Shown: positions 62,389 through 64,000 of the stretch, piece by piece
Layout of the letters: the number at the start of each line of letters is the position of its first letter
Numbering within the stretch: the first letter of the stretch is position 1
Source of the DNA: an uncultured Crocinitomix sp.
Lineage (GTDB): Bacteria; Bacteroidota; Bacteroidia; Flavobacteriales_D; Crocinitomicaceae
Reading direction: 5' to 3'
Assembly (NCBI GenBank): GCA_937136425.1
Contig: CAKZON010000044.1
Coordinates: forward strand, 32,063-96,062
Length of the DNA: 64,000 bases
Position numbers and translations under genes: made by a program
Notes under the pieces: generated by a model
Database searches by the model: none
What the model was told of the DNA's origin: nothing
What the model saw: only the letters and a program-made list of their open reading frames with translations

Positions 62389-63600
62389 TTATTGTACCAA
62401 AGAACTGCCTGTCATTTCTGTTGGTTGTTCAATGCCCATTAAATCTAAAATGGTAGGAGCAACATCTCTTAATGTTCCGTCTTTAACTGTTTTTACATCC
62501 TCATCAATCACAATTACAGGTACTGGATTCATGGAATGCGCTGTGTTTGGTGTTCCGTCTGGATTAATCGCATAATCAGAATTACCATGATCGGCAATAA
62601 TGATAAATGAATAACCATTTTCAGCACCTGTTTTTACAACATCTTTAACACATGCATCAACGGTTTGTGCGGCTTCTAAAATTGCAGAATAAACACCTGT
62701 ATGACCAACCATATCTGTATTAGCAAAGTTGAGACAGATAAAATCTGGAGCATTTTTAATCATGTCATTGCAAATGGCGTCCCTTATTTCTGGAGCGCTC
62801 ATTTCTGGTTGCAAATCATAAGTTGCAACTCCGGGTGAAGGTATCATTATGCGAGATTCTCCTTCAAATTCATTTTCTCGTCCGCCAGAAAAGAAAAAGC
62901 TAACATGCGGGTATTTTTCAGTTTCTGCAATTCTAATTTGCTTTTTCCCTGCTTTAGACAAAACTTCACCTAAAGTGTTTTTAATATTATCATTATTGTA
63001 AATAACGTTTATTCCTTTAAAACTAGAATCGTATAAAGTAATAGTTGTGTAATGTAAATTTAATTTTTCCATTCCAAATTCAGGAAAATCGTTTTGAGAT
63101 AAGGCGTTTGTTAACTCTCTTCCTCTATCAGTTCTATAGTTGAAAAACAATACAACATCTCCTTCTTTTATTTTAGTTTTCGGAACTCCATTTTTATCTG
63201 TTACTATAATAGCTTTATGAAATTCATCTGTAATTCCGTTTTCATAATTAGCATTTATGGTTGCAACCGCATTGGTAGTTTTAGTTCCTTTTCCATGTAC
63301 AAGACCATCGTAAGCCTCCTTAATTCTTCCCCATCGATTGTCTCTATCCATTGCATAATAACGCCCCGTAACAGAAGCTAACTCTCCTGTACTTTCTTTC
63401 ATGTATTCTAGAATATCGTTGATAAAATAAGTGCCCGATTTAGGGTCACAATCTCTACCGTCTGTAAATGCGTGTAAGAACACATTGTCAACTTCATTTT
63501 CTTTAGCTACATCCAATAATCCTTTTAAATGATTGATGTGCGCAGAAAAAGGCAAAATAAGCGAAAAATCAGAAAAATCAGAAAAATCATTGCAGGTCAT
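62389..63600 (-). pseudogene. gpmI: 5'-truncated phosphoglycerate mutase gpmI (2,3-bisphosphoglycerate-independent)
   Basis: The frame of 403 codons matches iPGM from about residue 118 of the normal ~510 on: HINHLKGLLDVAKENEVDNVFLHAFTDGRDCDPKSG, ASVTGRYYAMDRDNRW, VLFFNYRTDRGRELT, YPHVSFFFSGGRE, and LRDVAPTILDLMGI. The missing N-terminal part includes the first metal-binding Asp and the catalytic Ser (GNSEVGH), so an active enzyme cannot be made from this frame alone. Its first 18 residues (MTCNDFSDFSDFSLILPF) are encoded by an unrelated stretch with three copies of a 9-base unit. A strong Shine-Dalgarno sequence (AAGGAGG, 63605-63611) precedes the ATG, unusual for this phylum. Rearrangement or assembly junction suspected. 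Confidence 0.85.
63563..63589. repeat. Three tandem copies of a 9-base unit at the gpmI break
   Basis: GAAAAATCA occurs three times perfectly, at 63563-63571, 63572-63580 and 63581-63589. On the - strand it encodes the repeated SDF of the new N terminus (DFSDFSDFS). It lies about 20 bases from the point at which homology to phosphoglycerate mutase stops. Confidence 0.9.
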
Positions 63601-63860
63601 AATACCTCCTTGTTTATATATCCATTCCTTGGATAGTAGATAAAGTTGAAACAGACACCATTTAAGTATCGGTGTTTGCTCCCAGTATAGTAAATATAAA
63701 AAAATACAAGTTCAATACATTTAAGCAATAACGGATCGGGTTACTTTCTAAATGCGAGAGAGTCGCTATTAAGGCGTGGTTTATTTGAAGGTTGAGCTGG
63801 AGCTTAAATAGTCGATCAGGCAAAATTTAAAATGTTTCTCTGCCCCTAATTATTCTTATT
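63601..63860. other. 260-base non-coding junction
   Basis: No gene is recognised. It contains, on the - strand, a Shine-Dalgarno sequence before 63600 and an imperfect inverted repeat (CAGACACC at 63652-63659 with GGTGTTTG at 63671-63678). It separates two gene fragments reading in the same direction. Confidence 0.6.
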
Positions 63861-64000
63861 TTAAATAGTAGCGTTCTGACTTTGCCAGTGAAATGTTTTC
63901 TCATCTATAAAGTAATCATGATATTGGTAGTCTTGTGATTTGCCTTGCTTATTAAGGGTCACCAAAAGATATTGATCAATGCTCCCTTTTGGGTAAACAG
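63861..64000 (-). pseudogene. DUF3427-type helicase, C-terminal fragment that stops early
   Basis: Reading leftward from the right edge, 45 codons end at a TAA (63861-63863). The peptide contains YLLVTLNKQGKSQDYQYHDYF, split here as YLLVTLNKQGK plus SQDYQYHDYF, and IDEKTFHWQSQNATI, then the stop. The VTLNK...YxDYxI...FHWQSQN pattern is the mark of DUF3427, the C-terminal domain of large DEAD/DEAH helicases linked to restriction and defence loci. In that family the sequence continues for many residues after FHWQSQN, so the gene looks cut at its 3' end. The upstream part lies outside the window. Confidence 0.65.

Noticed and set aside
62241..62456. Possible rightward 71-residue gene between the T9SS gene and gpmI
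   Set aside because: It overlaps both leftward genes at its ends, contains the - strand promoter box and shows no recognisable protein pattern.
63563..63589. CRISPR-like repeats
   Set aside because: Three contiguous 9-base units without spacers are a simple tandem repeat. No CRISPR array was seen in the window.

Overview
The window is AT-rich chromosomal DNA from a member of the Bacteroidota, most likely Flavobacteriia-like. The evidence is a SusC/BtuB-type TonB-dependent receptor pair, several secreted proteins with type IX secretion (T9SS) C-terminal domains, a PorV/PorQ-family protein, DUF5686 and GldM-like proteins, ECF sigma/anti-sigma pairs, and repeated -7 promoter boxes of the form TAnnTTTG in place of sigma70 boxes with Shine-Dalgarno sites. 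Genus cannot be decided from the sequence alone.

Layout. 1-13.1 kb: a 5'-truncated TonB-dependent receptor, a 1393-residue secreted protein, a PorV/PorQ-family barrel, and a second 1411-residue paralogue of the secreted protein. 13.2-19.0 kb: greA and a HIT protein ending at a strong terminator, then a leftward block with a secreted propeller-like protein, a LytS/LytTR two-component pair, ruvC and a SixA-like phosphatase. 19.1-23.8 kb: an ECF sigma operon whose second gene appears to join cytoplasmic repeats, one membrane helix and an outer-membrane barrel. 23.8-26.5 kb: RNase P RNA (rnpB), a HEAT-repeat protein, trmB, an unknown protein and an alkyltransferase-like protein without the active-site cysteine.

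26.5-32.8 kb is the most accessory-looking stretch. A leftward operon holds a small secreted protein, a papain-like cysteine protease candidate and a beta-rich protein whose layout resembles a gasdermin N-terminal domain; a second copy of the small secreted protein follows behind a terminator, with its own palindromic operator and a structured leader. On the other strand lie two related unknown proteins, one cytoplasmic and one a lipoprotein, leading into a TPR histidine kinase and a LuxR-type response regulator. 32.9-38.9 kb is a vitamin B12 uptake locus: a cobalamin riboswitch, a T9SS protein with three repeats, a BtuB-like receptor, a BtuG-like propeller lipoprotein and another T9SS protein.

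39-49.7 kb: a tiny membrane protein, a GldM-C-like protein, a DUF5686 protein, an ABC transporter/YtrA-type GntR operon with its operator visible at the promoter, a second ECF sigma factor paired with an anti-sigma/trypsin-like protease fusion, and divergent DUF4349 and VWA lipoproteins. 49.8-62.3 kb: housekeeping and envelope genes (queA, ispD, a thioredoxin-like protein, two barrels, monomeric icd, a SpoIIE phosphatase, a truncated hemoglobin, an OmpA protein, tsaB, a glycine-rich T9SS protein). The right end is disrupted: gpmI has lost its catalytic N-terminal part, and a DUF3427 helicase end stops early, so a rearrangement or assembly junction lies at about 63.54-63.86 kb. No tRNA, rRNA, CRISPR array or insertion sequence was recognised.
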